Shown here: positions 4,792 to 5,370 of the stretch, piece after piece
Layout: every line of letters begins with the position of its first letter
Position numbering within the stretch: the stretch's first letter is position 1
From: Burkholderiales bacterium
GTDB lineage: Bacteria > Pseudomonadota > Gammaproteobacteria > Burkholderiales > Burkholderiaceae_C
Direction of reading: 5' to 3'
Length of the DNA stretch: 5,370 nucleotides
NCBI GenBank assembly: GCA_011390055.1
Contig: JAABTC010000147.1
Span: 1 to 5,370 of the forward strand
Made by a program: the position numbers and the translations under genes
The notes under the pieces: model-generated
The model's database searches: none
Seen by the model: the letters and a program-made list of their open reading frames with translations, nothing else
What the model was told of the DNA's origin: nothing

Positions 4792-5370
4792 CCAGACGCC
4801 CCCGGTCGTAGGCCAGCGTCTCGGACGCTTGCGGAAAGCGGTTGCGCAACTGGCGGCCGTACTCGTCGACGCCATTGCGGTTGCCCATGCGGTTTTCGAT
4901 GCGCAGTGCCAACCACAGGGTCTGCGCGTTGGAGAGGTCTTCACGCTGGTTGACGCGCCGGATGTAGAAGCGCGCGCGCTCGAAATCCTGCCGCCGGTAC
5001 AACACTTCGGCCAGGTTGAGGGCGGTGGTCGGGTTCGAGGGGTCGAGCTCGTAGGCCCGGGTCAGGCGGCGCTCGGCGTCTTCGAGCCGGCCCGCACGGG
5101 CATGGCACACGCCCTGCGCCATCAGGCTGCGCTGGGCGTCCCGGTACTGAGGCAGCGCCAGGGCCTGCTCGAACAAGCGGTCGGCTTCGGCGTAGAGGCC
5201 GCGCTGGCACAGCGTCCAGCCGCGGTTGTGCATCGCATCGGCATCGCGCGGGTTGAGCTGCAGCGCGCGGATGAAGCTCTCGTCGGCCAAGGTCGGCTCG
5301 CCCATGCTCGCGTAGACCAGACCGCGCAGGTTGTAGGCCGCGCCGAGCTCCGGACGTGCCTGCAGCGCCA
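4784..5370 (-). CDS. pilF: Type IV pilus biogenesis/stability lipoprotein PilF (PilW-type pilotin), 3' part
   Basis: The visible 194 codons are the C-terminal part; the start codon and the expected lipoprotein signal lie beyond base 5370. The frame stays open to the window edge, so the in-frame Met codon at 5305 is internal and not a start. The fragment is built of helical TPR units, roughly residues 9-42, 43-76, 79-112 and 113-146 of the fragment, with typical TPR pieces such as AAYNLRGLVYASMGE, FIRALQLNPRDADAMHNRGW and AYELDPSNPTTALNLAEVLY. It ends in ETLAYDRGRLDE. Family knowledge: PilF/PilW is an outer-membrane lipoprotein with TPRs that promotes assembly of the PilQ secretin, so the organism probably makes type IV pili. 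Its place directly before rodZ-ispG-hisS is the known pilF locus of Pseudomonas and betaproteobacteria. The stop TGA (4786-4784) overlaps the rodZ start. A generic TPR protein is the alternative, but the context favours PilF. Confidence 0.9.
   Translation of the reverse strand, partial: ALQARPELGAAYNLRGLVYASMGEPTLADESFIRALQLNPRDADAMHNRGWTLCQRGLYAEADRLFEQALALPQYRDAQRSLMAQGVCHARAGRLEDAERRLTRAYELDPSNPTTALNLAEVLYRRQDFERARFYIRRVNQREDLSNAQTLWLALRIENRMGNRNGVDEYGRQLRNRFPQASETLAYDRGRLDE
4799..4803 (-). promoter_or_regulatory. Ribosome-binding site of rodZ
   Basis: A GGGGG run on the minus strand, inside the last codons of pilF, lies 7 bases before the rodZ ATG at 4791. It pairs with the 16S anti-Shine-Dalgarno CCUCC if one G-U wobble is allowed. 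It supports choosing 4791 over the upstream in-frame ATG at 4944, which would put 51 residues of pilF-shadow sequence on the protein. Confidence 0.6.

Noticed and set aside
3817..4944. A rodZ start at 4944, giving 375 residues
   Set aside because: The extra 51 residues overlap pilF in another frame and look unlike RodZ. The start at 4791 has a ribosome-binding site and the usual RodZ length.
4784..5305. pilF starting at the ATG at 5305
   Set aside because: The TPR sequence continues upstream to the window edge (ALQARPELGAAYNLRGLVYA), so this Met is internal.
1..5370. Search for an undescribed defence, mobile or RNA element
   Set aside because: The window is filled by six well-known housekeeping genes with gaps of at most 35 bases. 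I saw no integrase, transposase, CRISPR-like repeats, tRNA or change in composition.

Overview
The window is a block of tightly packed housekeeping genes, all read on the minus strand. In transcription order, from right to left, it holds pilF (3' part), rodZ, ispG, hisS, yfgM and bamB (5' part). Base composition is very GC-rich and codons end mostly in G or C. Gene order and protein style point to a betaproteobacterium of the order Burkholderiales, with Rubrivivax, Leptothrix or Comamonadaceae relatives the most likely. The class and order are well supported by IspG and HisRS sequence character; the genus is a guess. The order pilF-rodZ-ispG-hisS-yfgM-bamB matches the cluster known from Pseudomonas and, without pilF, from Escherichia coli. 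The GTPase gene der usually follows bamB and rlmN usually precedes pilF; both would lie outside this window.

Layout: 5370-4784 is the C-terminal 194 codons of the type IV pilus pilotin PilF, made of TPR repeats. 4791-3817 is the cell-shape protein RodZ, which starts inside the end of pilF (8-base overlap). 3820-2516 is IspG of the MEP isoprenoid pathway, which starts inside the end of rodZ (4-base ATGA overlap). After a 27-base spacer with a small hairpin comes histidyl-tRNA synthetase (2488-1202). After a 35-base spacer comes the inner-membrane TPR protein YfgM (1166-468). The outer-membrane lipoprotein BamB follows with a 4-base ATGA overlap (471 to past base 1). No gap exceeds 35 bases. 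No promoter, terminator, RNA gene, mobile element or CRISPR array is visible. The layout implies one polycistronic transcript whose promoter lies upstream of base 5370 and whose end lies beyond base 1.

How the genes work together: most products serve the cell envelope. PilF helps assemble the outer-membrane secretin of type IV pili. RodZ ties the MreB cytoskeleton to the wall-elongation machinery. IspG makes isoprenoid precursors, needed among other things for undecaprenyl phosphate, the lipid carrier for wall synthesis. YfgM works with the PpiD/SecYEG export site, and BamB helps insert outer-membrane proteins. HisS is the translation gene of the set.

I found no sign of an undescribed system. 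The points worth a second look are modest: a hairpin that may hide the hisS ribosome-binding site, a RodZ helix lacking an aromatic residue known from the E. coli MreB contact, a short tandem duplication in the RodZ linker, and very long antisense open frames explained by codon avoidance.
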